NCBI GenBank assembly: GCA_001689485.1
Contig: LUJQ01000021.1
Span: 252,192 to 310,929 of the forward strand
Direction: 5' to 3'
Origin: Bacteroidales bacterium M6
GTDB lineage: Bacteria; Bacteroidota; Bacteroidia; Bacteroidales; Muribaculaceae
Length of the DNA stretch: 58,738 nt
Shown here: piece after piece, positions 34,456-45,024 of the stretch
How positions within the stretch are numbered: position 1 is the first letter of the stretch
How the letters are laid out: each line of letters begins with the position of its first letter
Translations under genes and position numbers: made by a program
The notes under the pieces: generated by a model
Databases searched by the model: none
What the model was told of the DNA's origin: nothing
What the model saw: the letters and a program-made list of their open reading frames with translations, nothing else

Positions 34456-34549
34456 GCGGTCCAATCCTTGATAACAGATAAGCCCCAAACAAAAAAACAT
34501 TTACCGGCACCCACGATTTCCCGCTCCTTAGCATCTCCTGATTCTTGCA

Positions 34550-36349
34550 ATGAAACGCCTTCTAGGTATCATAATACTTATTTCCGCCCTGTTCGGCGGC
34601 CAAATGGCCGAGCCTGTCTTCGCGCAAAAACAGCAGCAAAAAACCACACGGACAACTGCGAAAAAGCGAAGCACAGGCTCCAATAAACAGCAGACATCCA
34701 AACAAAGAAAACAAAACCAGGCAAAACCTCGCACCGCAGCCGAGGTAAAACAAGCCAAACAACGCAACGCAGGGGAAATAAGGGAAACCAAACGAAAAAT
34801 CCAGCTCAACACCCGCGAAACCGAGCAACGTCTCAACCAGCTCAACCTCCTTGAAGGAGAAATATCCGACTGCAACACCAATATCGGCCGCCTCTCGCAC
34901 AGGGTCGACTCAATAAACCGCGCTATAAAAGAAGCCGACGACTCGATTAACGCCCTTGACTCACGCATCAAGGCCATTACCGACAAATATGTGAAATCAA
35001 TCCGTAAGTCGCAGGGGCGCAAACAGGAAACAGGGGCGCTGGCATTCATATTCTCCTCCGAATCATTCTCGCAAGCCTACCGCCGCATGCGTGCACTCCG
35101 CCAGTTTTCGAAATGGCGCAAACGCCGCTCGGTGGAAATCTCGGATATGCGCAACGAACTCGGCAAACGCCGTGAAGCCCTTGCCGACACACGGAAAAAA
35201 GCGGCTTCGGCAATCTCAACCCTGAATGCCGAGAAAACAACCCTTGTAAACAAACAACAGGAAACCAACCGGCTCGTCGACCGCCTCAGGAAGGAGGGTG
35301 GCGAACTGAACCAGATAATGTCGCGAAGGCAACGGGAGGCAGAAGCCCTCGATGCCGAACTCGACCGCATAATCGCCGAAGAAGCCGCACGCCAGGAACG
35401 GCTGCGACGCGAACGTGAGGAAGCAGAACGACGAGCACGCATTGAGGCCGAACGTAAGGCACGCGAAGCCGAGGAAGCACGTCTGGCAGCCGAAAAGGAA
35501 GCGGAACAGAAACGCCTTGCCGAAGCCGAGGCCAAAGCCGCACGCGAGGCTGAGGAAAAAGCGCAGGCTGCACGCGAAGCCGAAAAGAAAGCACGCGAAA
35601 AAGCTGCCGAAGCCGAACGTCGTGCCAAAGAAAGTGCCGACAAGGCTGCCAAGGAACAGGCAAAGAAAGAACGTCAGGCGGCGAAAAAGGCCGAACAGGA
35701 ACGCATAAAAGCTGAAAAAGAAGCCGCCAAGAAAGCACGCGAAGCCGAAAAACAGGCCGCACGCGAAAAAGCCCGTAAAGGTAAGCCGGTAAAACACACC
35801 GGGAAGAACAACGGCCGAGGCGAGGTGGAAACACCCGGAACCCCGGCATTGTCGACCACCGCCCCGACACTCAAAGCCCCGGTAGCGGCAGGGGCATCAG
35901 GCGTAGCCCCGGCTATGGAAGTGCCGGCGGGCAGCAACTTCGGCAACTGCAAAGGGCGGCTGCCATTCCCGGTGGAAGGACGCTACACAATCGTGAAACG
36001 TTTCGGCAGGCAGAAACACCCCACACTCCCACATGTAGAGACCACCAACTCAGGCATCGACATGCAGACCTCCCCCGGCGCCCCGGTGCGGTGCGTGTTC
36101 GACGGGGAAGTGTCAGCCGTGTTCCGCCCTGACGGCTACAACAACGTGGTGGTAGTGCGACACGGGGAATATATGACAGTCTATGCCAACCTCGGCTCCA
36201 TAACCGTATCCACAGGCCAGAAAATAAAGGCAGGGCAGAGCATTGGCACGGTCTACACCGACGCCAACGACGGCAACCGGAGCATCCTCCACTTCGAAAT
36301 ACGACACCGCCGGGCAAAGGAAAACCCCGAGCTGTGGCTGAAACGATGA
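34550..36349 (+). CDS. EnvC-like murein hydrolase activator with degenerate LytM domain
   Basis: A 599-residue periplasmic protein with a signal peptide (cleavage near VFAQ). A long coiled coil follows (about 55-250). A highly charged Ala/Glu/Lys/Arg segment at about 275-420 is built of KAREAEE-like repeats, then a proline/alanine linker, then a C-terminal LytM/M23 domain (about 470-599). The M23 zinc ligands are altered: the HxxxD position reads NSGID, and YxHL reads YANL, while LHFEIR keeps one His. As in EnvC, this implies an activator of amidases rather than an active peptidase. Expected role: control of septal peptidoglycan splitting. It lies in the dut-TPR-DUF4292 gene string and is followed 7 nt later by a flippase gene. 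Confidence 0.88.
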   Translation: MKRLLGIIILISALFGGQMAEPVFAQKQQQKTTRTTAKKRSTGSNKQQTSKQRKQNQAKPRTAAEVKQAKQRNAGEIRETKRKIQLNTRETEQRLNQLNLLEGEISDCNTNIGRLSHRVDSINRAIKEADDSINALDSRIKAITDKYVKSIRKSQGRKQETGALAFIFSSESFSQAYRRMRALRQFSKWRKRRSVEISDMRNELGKRREALADTRKKAASAISTLNAEKTTLVNKQQETNRLVDRLRKEGGELNQIMSRRQREAEALDAELDRIIAEEAARQERLRREREEAERRARIEAERKAREAEEARLAAEKEAEQKRLAEAEAKAAREAEEKAQAAREAEKKAREKAAEAERRAKESADKAAKEQAKKERQAAKKAEQERIKAEKEAAKKAREAEKQAAREKARKGKPVKHTGKNNGRGEVETPGTPALSTTAPTLKAPVAAGASGVAPAMEVPAGSNFGNCKGRLPFPVEGRYTIVKRFGRQKHPTLPHVETTNSGIDMQTSPGAPVRCVFDGEVSAVFRPDGYNNVVVVRHGEYMTVYANLGSITVSTGQKIKAGQSIGTVYTDANDGNRSILHFEIRHRRAKENPELWLKR

Positions 36350-36356
36350 CCTGCAG

Positions 36357-37769
36357 ATGGGAGTATCGGGCATCAACGCACGCATATTGAAAGTAACGTC
36401 GCTCTTCGGCGGCCTGCAAGGAGCCAACCTCGTTTGCTCCGCAATACGCCTGAAACTTGTGGCCATATGGATTGGCGCCGCAGGAATCGGCCTGTTCGGA
36501 CTGCTCAACTCAGCCCTTGAAACAATATTCACTCTCACACAGCTAGGTATCCGCCAAAGCGCCGTGCGCGACCTCGCGGCAGCAAACCATGCCCGTCTGC
36601 CGCATATGGTATGCGCCGTGCGTCGCTGGAGCCTGGTGCTCGGTATCGCCGGAGGGCTGCTGACAATCGGGCTATCGCCATGGCTGAGCTACCTTACCTT
36701 CGGCGACAAAAGCCGGTGGTGGATGTTTGCCGCCCTGTCGGTCACAGTCCTGTTCTCAGCCGTCAACAACGGCGAAGGCGCCGTTTTCCAAGGGATGCAG
36801 CGCTTCCGCAAATTGGCAGCGTGCACATTGGCAGGCACCATAGGCGGGCTGGCCATATCCATCCCGATGTTCTACGTTTGGCGCATCGACAGCATCGTTC
36901 CCTCGTTCATAGCCTACTCCGCATGCACATGGCTTGCCATGGGATTATATCGCGAAAAAGTGCCGTCACCCGCACCAGGCCAGTCTTTCAAGGAAACAAT
37001 GACCATCGGGCGGGGATTCCTGACCCTCGGCATATATATGACGGTGACTGCGGCCTCAACCAGCCTCATCTCCTATATTTTCATGGCATATCTTAACCAT
37101 GAGGGGACACTCGACACCACAGGTTACTACAATGCGGGATTTACAATCCTTAACAAATATGCCGGACTGGTATTCACGGCAATCGCCATGGAATATTTCC
37201 CCAGGCTGTCGGCAGTGGCATCATCCCGAATGCGCACAAGCCTGTTCGTTTCAAATCAGATACGCATCTCACTGGCCATCGTAGTGCCGATGGCAGCCCT
37301 GTTCATCGCATGCTCTGAATGGATTGTGACACTGCTTTACAACAATGATTTCACAATAATCAAACCGTTCGTAATATGGGGATTTACAGGCACGGTGCTA
37401 CGCGCCGTATCCTGGTGCATGTCGTTCGTAATACTCGCCAAAGGCGACGGACGCATATTCATGTTCACAGAGCTTGCATCATGCATAGCCGCGCTGACAT
37501 TAAATATCATAGGCTACCGCTACGGTGGCTTCGCCGGGCTGGGGTACGCCTATTGCGGATGGTATGTCATCTACACCATCATCATCGGAACCGTCTATAC
37601 AAAACGATACGACCTAAGCATCGACAAACGATTATACGCCTATATGGCCTATGGGTTATTGATAACCATATGCGCGGCAACGCTTTACTCGTCAGTATCC
37701 CCACTCGGCTCAATCCTTGTGGCAGCCGTTGCATGTGCTGTATCCGCACGCACGTTACAGCGATTATAG
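36357..37769 (+). CDS. MOP-superfamily polysaccharide flippase (Wzx-like)
   Basis: A 470-residue integral membrane protein with about 12-14 helices of the polysaccharide-synthesis/MATE-like type. Helices include VCSAIRLKLVAIWIGAAGIGLFGLLNS (lipid-flippase N-terminal motif) and GLVFTAIAMEYFPRLSA. The last helices are GYAYCGWYVIYTIIIGTVYTK and the C-terminal pair. Expected role: moving an undecaprenyl-linked oligosaccharide across the inner membrane. It starts 7 nt after the EnvC-like gene, so it is co-transcribed, though no glycosyltransferases are nearby. Convergent with tsaC. Confidence 0.85.
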   Translation: MGVSGINARILKVTSLFGGLQGANLVCSAIRLKLVAIWIGAAGIGLFGLLNSALETIFTLTQLGIRQSAVRDLAAANHARLPHMVCAVRRWSLVLGIAGGLLTIGLSPWLSYLTFGDKSRWWMFAALSVTVLFSAVNNGEGAVFQGMQRFRKLAACTLAGTIGGLAISIPMFYVWRIDSIVPSFIAYSACTWLAMGLYREKVPSPAPGQSFKETMTIGRGFLTLGIYMTVTAASTSLISYIFMAYLNHEGTLDTTGYYNAGFTILNKYAGLVFTAIAMEYFPRLSAVASSRMRTSLFVSNQIRISLAIVVPMAALFIACSEWIVTLLYNNDFTIIKPFVIWGFTGTVLRAVSWCMSFVILAKGDGRIFMFTELASCIAALTLNIIGYRYGGFAGLGYAYCGWYVIYTIIIGTVYTKRYDLSIDKRLYAYMAYGLLITICAATLYSSVSPLGSILVAAVACAVSARTLQRL

Positions 37770-37820
37770 AATAGTGCCGACGTGATGCATACCCTTAATC
37801 AACCACAATGTGCAGCCAGG

Positions 37821-38435
37821 TCAGAGACGCAGTTCCTCTCCCCCTTCGCGAATTATTTCGGGGTCACCGCCGCCGGTCAGACACACAACGGCTGTAGCAC
37901 GCCCCGGTGCATCACCGGCATCGACAAACGCATCAGCTACATCCTCAAAATGCAATGACACATCCTCGGCTCTCTCCAGTTCCTCCTCCTCAGCCCCTTC
38001 CCAGTCGGCTGTGGCACTAAGCAACGGGTTACCCAGCACTTCGGCAATCCGACGGGCTATATCGTTGGCGGGCACACGCACCCCGACCTCATGCCTCCCT
38101 TTGAAAGCCTTTGCAAGCCCCGGCGAAGCGGGCAATATAAACGTAAACGGCCCCGGCAGGTTGGCCTTTAACAACTTGAATGCCTTGTTGTCGATTTTTG
38201 CAAACGCGCTTGCCTGGGATATGTCGGCACACACCATCGACAACCGCTGTCTGGCAGGGTTAATGCCTTTAATACGGCACACACGCTCCACCGCCCGGTT
38301 GTTCAGGGCATCACACCCCAGGGCATAAAACGAATCAGTGGGATAAATCACCACACCACCCTTTTTCAACAGTTCCACCAGCTCGTCGACATAACGCTCG
38401 TTAATGCTGCTGGCATACATCCTATAGTTTTTCAT
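37821..38435 (-). CDS. tsaC: Threonylcarbamoyl-AMP synthase (TsaC/Sua5/YrdC family)
   Basis: A 204-residue enzyme of the short TsaC type that makes L-threonylcarbamoyladenylate from Thr, bicarbonate and ATP for the t6A37 modification of ANN-decoding tRNAs. The core motifs are KGGVVIYPTDSFYALGCDA, KGINPARQRLSMVC, LPGPFTFILPAS, and VGVRVPAND with NPLLSATADWEG. The usual KxR-x-K/S-x-N active-site spacing is recognisable, although the Arg-Lys cluster reads RIKGINPARQ. The C-terminal acidic EGAEEEELERAED loop is longer than average. It follows the SUI1 gene by 66 nt. Confidence 0.9.
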   Translation of the reverse strand: MKNYRMYASSINERYVDELVELLKKGGVVIYPTDSFYALGCDALNNRAVERVCRIKGINPARQRLSMVCADISQASAFAKIDNKAFKLLKANLPGPFTFILPASPGLAKAFKGRHEVGVRVPANDIARRIAEVLGNPLLSATADWEGAEEEELERAEDVSLHFEDVADAFVDAGDAPGRATAVVCLTGGGDPEIIREGGEELRL

Positions 38436-38501
38436 AAAAATGTTTTCATGGATAAGTGTGTGTCCCCGTTAATACATCCCGATACGGTCTGGCCCGCAGC
38501 A

Positions 38502-38849
38502 TCAGATAATCCTTGCCTTAAAGCCCTGCGCCAAAAGGAGGTCAAGCACCTGTCGGCGTTTGTCGCCCTGAATCAGTATTTCCCCGCCGCGCGACGAGCC
38601 ACCACATCCCAGCCGCTGTTTCAGCATTGCGGCTATTGATGCCACCTCGTCGTCAGGGAGCGTGAATCCGGCCACTATCGTGGCATCCTTCCCCTTGCGT
38701 CCTTTGCGGTCCAACAGCACATCAAGCCTCGGCTGGGTCTGCGACGACGGCTTCCCGGCCTCATCAACATTGCCGGTCACCTCTTCCCCCTCGGGAAGCG
38801 AATCTTTCAAAGCCTCAAGCGATGATTTCCAATCCATACAATCTGTCAT
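38502..38849 (-). CDS. SUI1/eIF1-family translation factor (YciH-like)
   Basis: A 115-residue protein with an acidic, poorly conserved N-terminus and a SUI1 domain (about 45-115). Recognisable elements are DRKGRKGKDATIVAGF, the basic loop that binds the small ribosomal subunit, then LKQRLGCGGSSRGGEILIQGDKR and a C-terminal LLLAQGFKARII. Family knowledge: bacterial SUI1 proteins affect initiation fidelity and are dispensable. Upstream of tsaC and possibly on one transcript with it. Confidence 0.9.
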   Translation of the reverse strand: MTDCMDWKSSLEALKDSLPEGEEVTGNVDEAGKPSSQTQPRLDVLLDRKGRKGKDATIVAGFTLPDDEVASIAAMLKQRLGCGGSSRGGEILIQGDKRRQVLDLLLAQGFKARII

Positions 38850-38945
38850 GAGTAAGTTGTGGAAATTATTTTATATTGCCGGAGAGCATACTTTCAGTCG
38901 ATTTTTGCATCGAAGATGAATGAGTGTGGCAAGTAACTACCGGCA

Positions 38946-39413
38946 TTATTCCTCATGCATCATGTCGCTATCGGTCAGGTCGACCGGATTGTCGATTGAA
39001 AGCCCTATGCGGCGCAACAGCACGAAATGCCTCACATCTTCAAGCGGCAATGCGGCGGAAAACACCTTCAACGAATCATCCGACCGACGAAACGCATAAC
39101 GTATGCACTGGGTGGCGTCGGCAATATTCTCCTCCTCGTTATAATGCTCCGACAGCCGCATATACAAAATGCCGAGCCTGCCGGCCTGCATCTCGTCGAC
39201 ATGCACCGAATCCGGGCCTGCAACCATGGCTAGCACGCCGTTGCATAAATCCTGCGCAATCTCATAATCCCCGTCGGCAATAGCATCCGAAATAATATCC
39301 AGGTTGCCGTCGACGTCAGTCATATCAGTCCCGGAACATGCGCTTAACATGCACCCCAGGGCTGCAACAACGGCCAACAACGCCTTTCGTCCCCAATAAA
39401 ACAGTCTTATCAT
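38946..39413 (-). CDS. Small putative lipoprotein, helical
   Basis: A 155-residue protein with a signal peptide and lipobox LSAC (Cys26). The mature part is acidic and probably helical, with two TPR-like stretches (DIISDAIADGDYEIAQDLCNGVL and GRLGILYMRLSEHYNEEENIADATQCIRYAF). I do not recognise the family. It follows another small lipoprotein gene by 39 nt on the same strand, so the two probably form an operon. Confidence 0.65.
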   Translation of the reverse strand: MIRLFYWGRKALLAVVAALGCMLSACSGTDMTDVDGNLDIISDAIADGDYEIAQDLCNGVLAMVAGPDSVHVDEMQAGRLGILYMRLSEHYNEEENIADATQCIRYAFRRSDDSLKVFSAALPLEDVRHFVLLRRIGLSIDNPVDLTDSDMMHEE

Positions 39414-39452
39414 TTGAATTACCGCTTTTTTGTAAACCCAACTTCCCCCCGG

Positions 39453-39866
39453 TTATTCCAATCGCCGGTGATAATCATACACAACCCCCTGGCGCTCTAT
39501 GTGCAGCACCGTGTCGTCGAACCCGAGTATGGGATAAGCCACACGCGGTGCGACCGTGCCGATCAAACCCGGGTCACCCTCCTCGATGGTTATGCTCGAA
39601 ATATCGTTATCGATAATCAGCGAATCATTTTCCAGGCGCCACTCCCCGCTGACATAGAACGACAGCTCTCCGGGGCGTATCGCCCTGATTACGGCGCTGC
39701 GGTCGGCTTCAAGCTCCAGCAGCGGGTGCGTATCCGAAACCGCAGGGATATAATATTTCCCTACCATCCCCTCCTCCTGCTCCGACAAGCCCCCGCAAGA
39801 GGCCGACAAAGCTAAAAAGGCGAATGCCAACAAACTTTGAGAAATGGTGAATGCAAGTGATTTCAT
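39453..39866 (-). CDS. Small putative lipoprotein, lipocalin-like length
   Basis: A 137-residue protein with a signal peptide and lipobox-like SASC (Cys24). The mature domain is short and beta-rich (VGKYYIPAVS, LLELEADRSAVIRAI, SGEWRLENDSLIIDN), a pattern reminiscent of small lipocalin-type lipoproteins of Bacteroidetes that end with a DTVLHIERQG strand. Family not confirmed. First gene of a two-gene unit with the helical lipoprotein. Confidence 0.65.
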   Translation of the reverse strand: MKSLAFTISQSLLAFAFLALSASCGGLSEQEEGMVGKYYIPAVSDTHPLLELEADRSAVIRAIRPGELSFYVSGEWRLENDSLIIDNDISSITIEEGDPGLIGTVAPRVAYPILGFDDTVLHIERQGVVYDYHRRLE

Positions 39867-39953
39867 GCTTATGCTGTTTCGGAAATCATCCGTATAGTGC
39901 GTTTACAAAGATACGCACCACACCGTCAATTCTCCAAATTTACCGCGAAAAAA

Positions 39954-40019
39954 GCATCCCCGCCATCCTGGCGAAAAACAATACGGTGTGCCAAAATATT
40001 GAATTCTGGCACACCGTAT
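39954..40019 (-). repeat. Two-hairpin 3'-end element, copy 4 (after frdB)
   Basis: On the minus strand a long stem (outer arms ATACGGTGTGCCA and its complement, 39981-40019) begins 45 nt after the frdB stop, then TTGTTTTT and a small stem CGCC-AGGAT-GGCG. Both arms of the first stem differ from other copies in a compensatory way (ATACGG/CCGTAT in place of GGCGG/CCGCC). The 3' tail diverges after GGGGATGCT. Confidence 0.8.
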
Positions 40020-40064
40020 CTATATTAGTCAAAAAAGTAATCCAGCGTTTGGAACGCCTGTAGA

Positions 40065-40820
40065 TCAGTCTTTGAGTTTGGCTTTGATGAACTCGCGGTT
40101 GAGGCGGGCGATGTTGCTCAACGAGATGTTCTTGGGGCATTCGGCGGCGCAGGCACCGGTGTTGGTGCAGTTGCCGAACCCGAGTTCGTCCATCTTGCGG
40201 ACCATGGCGCGGGCGCGGCGGGCGCGCTCAACCTGACCCTGGGGAAGAAGTGCGAACTGGCTCACCTTGGCGCTGACAAACAACATTGCCGAACCGTTCT
40301 TGCAAGCTGCCACACAGGCACCGCAACCGATGCAGGTTGCAGAGTCCATAGCCTCGTCGGCAACCTCCTTCGAGATGGGGAGGTTGTTGGCATCGGGGGC
40401 ACCGCCGCAGTTGAACGACACGTAACCGCCTGCCTGCTGGATCTGGTCGAACGCGTTACGGTTGACCATGAGGTCGCGAATCACAGGGAACGCAGCCGAA
40501 CGCCACGGTTCGATAGTGATTTCTTCCTCGTTATGGAATTTGCGCATGTGGAGCTGGCATGTCGTGATGCCCTGCACGGGGCCGTGGGGATGGCCGTTGA
40601 CATAGAGCGAGCACATGCCGCAGATACCCTCGCGGCAGTCGTTGTCGAACACCACGGGTTCCTCACCCTTGTCGACGAGCTGCTGGTTGAGCATGTCGAG
40701 CATCTCGAGGAACGAGCTGCCGGTCGACACGTTCTCTACACGGTATTTGACGAACTTGCCCGGTTCTTTGGGACCACGCTGACGCCAAATCTTCAAATTT
40801 ACATTTATTGTATGTTCCAT
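40065..40820 (-). CDS. frdB: Fumarate reductase/succinate dehydrogenase iron-sulfur subunit
   Basis: A 251-residue subunit carrying electrons between the cytochrome b and flavoprotein subunits. A [2Fe-2S] domain (CREGICGMCSLYVNG, second part of the cluster site) is followed by CIGCGACVAACK for the [4Fe-4S] cluster and CTNTGACAAECP for the [3Fe-4S] cluster. Third gene of a minus-strand operon (cytochrome b, flavoprotein, FeS), 39 nt after the flavoprotein gene. In anaerobic Bacteroidales the complex works as a menaquinol:fumarate reductase that yields succinate. The symbol sdhB would be equally valid. Confidence 0.95.
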   Translation of the reverse strand: MEHTINVNLKIWRQRGPKEPGKFVKYRVENVSTGSSFLEMLDMLNQQLVDKGEEPVVFDNDCREGICGMCSLYVNGHPHGPVQGITTCQLHMRKFHNEEEITIEPWRSAAFPVIRDLMVNRNAFDQIQQAGGYVSFNCGGAPDANNLPISKEVADEAMDSATCIGCGACVAACKNGSAMLFVSAKVSQFALLPQGQVERARRARAMVRKMDELGFGNCTNTGACAAECPKNISLSNIARLNREFIKAKLKD

Positions 40821-40859
40821 AATTGATGTTTCTTTGGATGGTGTTACAAACGTGGTTTC

Positions 40860-42887
<2,028 letters not shown>

Positions 42888-42900
42888 ATCTGAATGTGAT

Positions 42901-43914
42901 TTAGTCGTTGGAAATTACAGTTTCAGTCTCGGCAACCTCCACCTCGGCAGACGCACAGGCCGCGTTGGTGCAGTTGGCGTTACGGCATTCGCCCTGGGCG
43001 CAGTTGCCTTCAACACATGCCCCGGCACATTCCATGCCGCAGGCGGCTTCGCCACACACAGCCTTGTTGCAAGCGGCATTGCCGTTGCAAGGCTTGCTGT
43101 CGGGGCATGCGGCTGCATTCCCGCAACCGTCGAACATGGTGCAACCCGGTTCGGCAAACACGGCCTTCCCTTCGGCCGCCATAGCCTCATACTGGTTCAC
43201 CAGTTTGGGGCAGGTGGTGTAGGCGTTGCGGTTGGCCTGGATGGTGAACACAACGGCTTCGGCAACAAACAGGCCGATAACGATAGTTACCCATGCATTG
43301 CCGATGCATTTCAAACGCTTCATCCATGTGTCGTTATCCCATCCTACGGTCTGCATCATCGACCAGAAGCCGTGGGTCATGTGGAACCACAGGGCGATGA
43401 AACCGATGAGGTAGACAGGGAGGGTCCACCACTGACGGAAGGCGATTTCGAGGAACCAGGTTCCGGCTGCAGCGGGAACGCTTTCACCCGAAACGGTGTC
43501 AACCACGTCGAACTCGCAGATTTCGGCAAACTGCATCTTAGCCCAGAACTGGATGAAGTGAATCACCATGAACGCTACGACAACGATGCCGAGAACGAGC
43601 ATGTTTTTCGACGACCATTCAACCTGCTTGGGGCGCGAGGTCACGGCATAGCGCTCAACACCGCGGGCTTTGCGGTTCTGAAGCGTGAGCCAGGTGGCGA
43701 AAACGATGTGGAGCACAACACCTGCTGCAAGCACCAAGGTGCCGACAAGCGCATACCAGTTTGCCCCGAGGAACTCACAAATCACATTGTAAGCCGCAGG
43801 CCAAAACATAGCCACTCCGTTCATCAATGCGTGAAACGTCACGAATAGGACAAGGAAGGCACCCGTAAGGGCCATAACAACCTTCCTACCTATGGATGAG
43901 GATGTTAACCACAT
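42901..43914 (-). CDS. frdC: Fumarate reductase cytochrome b subunit with 13-Cys C-terminal tail
   Basis: Residues 1-230 are a standard five-helix di-heme cytochrome b of the Wolinella/Bacteroidetes type. Candidate heme-ligating histidines are His28, His69, His119, His178 and His181. Residues 250-337 form an added tail with Cys at 258, 264, 270, 276, 282, 287, 292, 296, 300, 305, 310, 315 and 320, one every 4-6 residues, in a Gly/Ala/Asn-rich background, then an acidic VEVAETETVISND end. Ordinary family members stop near 230-250. With five helices and a cytoplasmic N-terminus the tail would face the periplasm (inference). No frameshift explains it: the frame is open and the tail repeats regularly. 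Metal binding or a redox/disulfide role are possibilities. Promoter at 44011-44042. Confidence 0.9.
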   Translation of the reverse strand: MWLTSSSIGRKVVMALTGAFLVLFVTFHALMNGVAMFWPAAYNVICEFLGANWYALVGTLVLAAGVVLHIVFATWLTLQNRKARGVERYAVTSRPKQVEWSSKNMLVLGIVVVAFMVIHFIQFWAKMQFAEICEFDVVDTVSGESVPAAAGTWFLEIAFRQWWTLPVYLIGFIALWFHMTHGFWSMMQTVGWDNDTWMKRLKCIGNAWVTIVIGLFVAEAVVFTIQANRNAYTTCPKLVNQYEAMAAEGKAVFAEPGCTMFDGCGNAAACPDSKPCNGNAACNKAVCGEAACGMECAGACVEGNCAQGECRNANCTNAACASAEVEVAETETVISND

Positions 43915-44010
43915 AAATGTTTTGTTTTTAAGGTTTGAGTTATTGTATTTTTTTGGTGATTTTCAGGTCATCCTTCTTACCGCGAAAACGCAGTATCCCC
44001 TATCATACCG

Positions 44011-44042
44011 CAAAATTAGCAAACATTCCCCACGCTCACAAC
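44011..44042 (-). promoter_or_regulatory. Promoter of the frdCAB operon
   Basis: Minus strand: GTTG (44042-44039), 20 bp, TAATTTTG (44018-44011). Transcription would start about 90 nt before the cytochrome b ATG. The rest of the gap 43915-44292 holds only the tRNA promoter described separately. Confidence 0.6.
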
Positions 44043-44207
44043 TAATAATACTGAAATATTTCTTTATAACCGTCAGGCATATGCCGTTTCCGGCTGTTCC
44101 CATATTTCCGGCCATTATTGCGATTGCTTTTACCACCCCCAAAAATCACATCCCAGGCGCACGGAAAAGGCAAGGATGAAAAATCCTATCAAAAAATCGC
44201 GGCAAAA

Positions 44208-44239
44208 GTTGCATAATTGAAAAAAGAGACGTAATTTTG
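44208..44239 (+). promoter_or_regulatory. Promoter of the tRNA-Asn pair
   Basis: GTTG (44208-44211), 20 bp, TAATTTTG (44232-44239), the same boxes and spacing as the divergent frd promoter. The start would be near 44246, about 47 nt before the first tRNA. Confidence 0.6.
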
Positions 44240-44292
44240 CATCGCAAATTCGCAGAGGCGTATATGCAACCGCGATTATAAAACGCGACAAT

Positions 44293-44366
44293 GCTTCAGT
44301 AGCTCAGTTGGTTAGAGCACCTGACTGTTAATCAGGGGGTCGTTGGTTCAAGCCCATCCTGAAGCG
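44293..44366 (+). tRNA. tRNA-Asn (GTT), first copy
   Basis: A 74-nt cloverleaf without encoded CCA. The acceptor GCTTCAG/CTGAAGC has discriminator G, the D-arm is GCTC/GAGC, the anticodon stem is CCTGA/TCAGG with loop CTGTTAA (anticodon GTT), and the T-loop is TTCAAGC. The T-stem GTTGG/CCATC carries one T-T mismatch. Confidence 0.95.
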
Positions 44367-44479
44367 CCGACAAAGACAATTAGACTTTATTCATTGTGCA
44401 GCGCCGCCGTGAGGCGTCCAACTGCAGCCTCGCAAAGGTGCAAGAAATGAAACATTTCAAGCAAACCATGTGAGTAAAT

Positions 44480-44553
44480 GCTTCAGTAGCTCAGTTGGTT
44501 AGAGCACCTGACTGTTAATCAGGGGGTCGTTGGTTCAAGCCCATCCTGAAGCG
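44480..44553 (+). tRNA. tRNA-Asn (GTT), second copy
   Basis: Identical in sequence to the first copy, 113 nt downstream, including the T-stem mismatch. Both are probably processed from one transcript ending at the terminator at 44571-44615. Confidence 0.95.
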
Positions 44554-44570
44554 CAAATCCCCTTCCCCCC

Positions 44571-44615
44571 GAGGCGTCTTGCCCTGCTTATGCAGCCAAG
44601 GCGCCTCACCTTTTT
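44571..44615 (+). terminator. Terminator of the tRNA transcript
   Basis: GAGGCG...CGCCTC and CTTG...CAAG stack into one long stem (44571-44607) with an inner CTGC/GCAG, followed by ACCTTTTTATA. Confidence 0.8.
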
Positions 44616-44652
44616 ATATCCCGTGGGCTAATTCAGAAAGCGCCATGGCCGC

Positions 44653-44885
44653 GTAGAGACGGGATAGCATCCCGTCTCAAAACCAAACAGGGATTGCTAT
44701 ATAAACACGCCCCCCTTCACAAAACATCCCCTTATACGGGGCACTATACTTTCTGAGACGGGATGCTATCCTCTTTGAAACGGGCATCCTCTTTGAGACG
44801 GCTACAATCCTCATTGAGATGGGATGCTATCCTCTTTGAGACGGGATGCTATCCTCATTGAGACGGGATGCTATCCCGTCTCTAC
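44653..44885. repeat. Third REP doublet with tandem degenerate expansion
   Basis: A forward REP (44653-44678, GTAG first) and an inverted REP (44860-44885, CTAC last) share the 10-bp arms of the repeats around the RAYT gene. Between them, from 44755, lie about five head-to-tail degenerate units of 18-24 bp (GAGACGGGATGCTATCCTC plus ATT or TTT), some shortened. It lies 28 kb from the RAYT gene, in the 471-base gap after the tRNAs. Confidence 0.82.
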
Positions 44886-44919
44886 CGCATATGATACACA
44901 TACAATAGGGAAAACGCAA

Positions 44920-44948
44920 ACCGCCGGGGTGCATAGCACCTCGGCGGT
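44920..44948 (-). terminator. Terminator of the secreted-protein gene
   Basis: A 13-bp stem with one G-U pair (ACCGCCGGGGTGC, loop ATA) on the minus strand is followed by TTTGCGTTTTCCC. It lies 76 nt after the stop of the gene ending at 45025. Confidence 0.65.
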
Positions 44949-45024
44949 CGGAGCAAAGTAAGTAAACGTGTTTATTATTTAACGAGTATCTTACTATTCT
45001 TTAACGCGGATAACCACTGTTTAT

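Noticed and set aside
44755..44882. Possible CRISPR array
   Set aside because: Units abut with no unique spacers and are degenerate halves of the REP palindrome. No cas genes are present.
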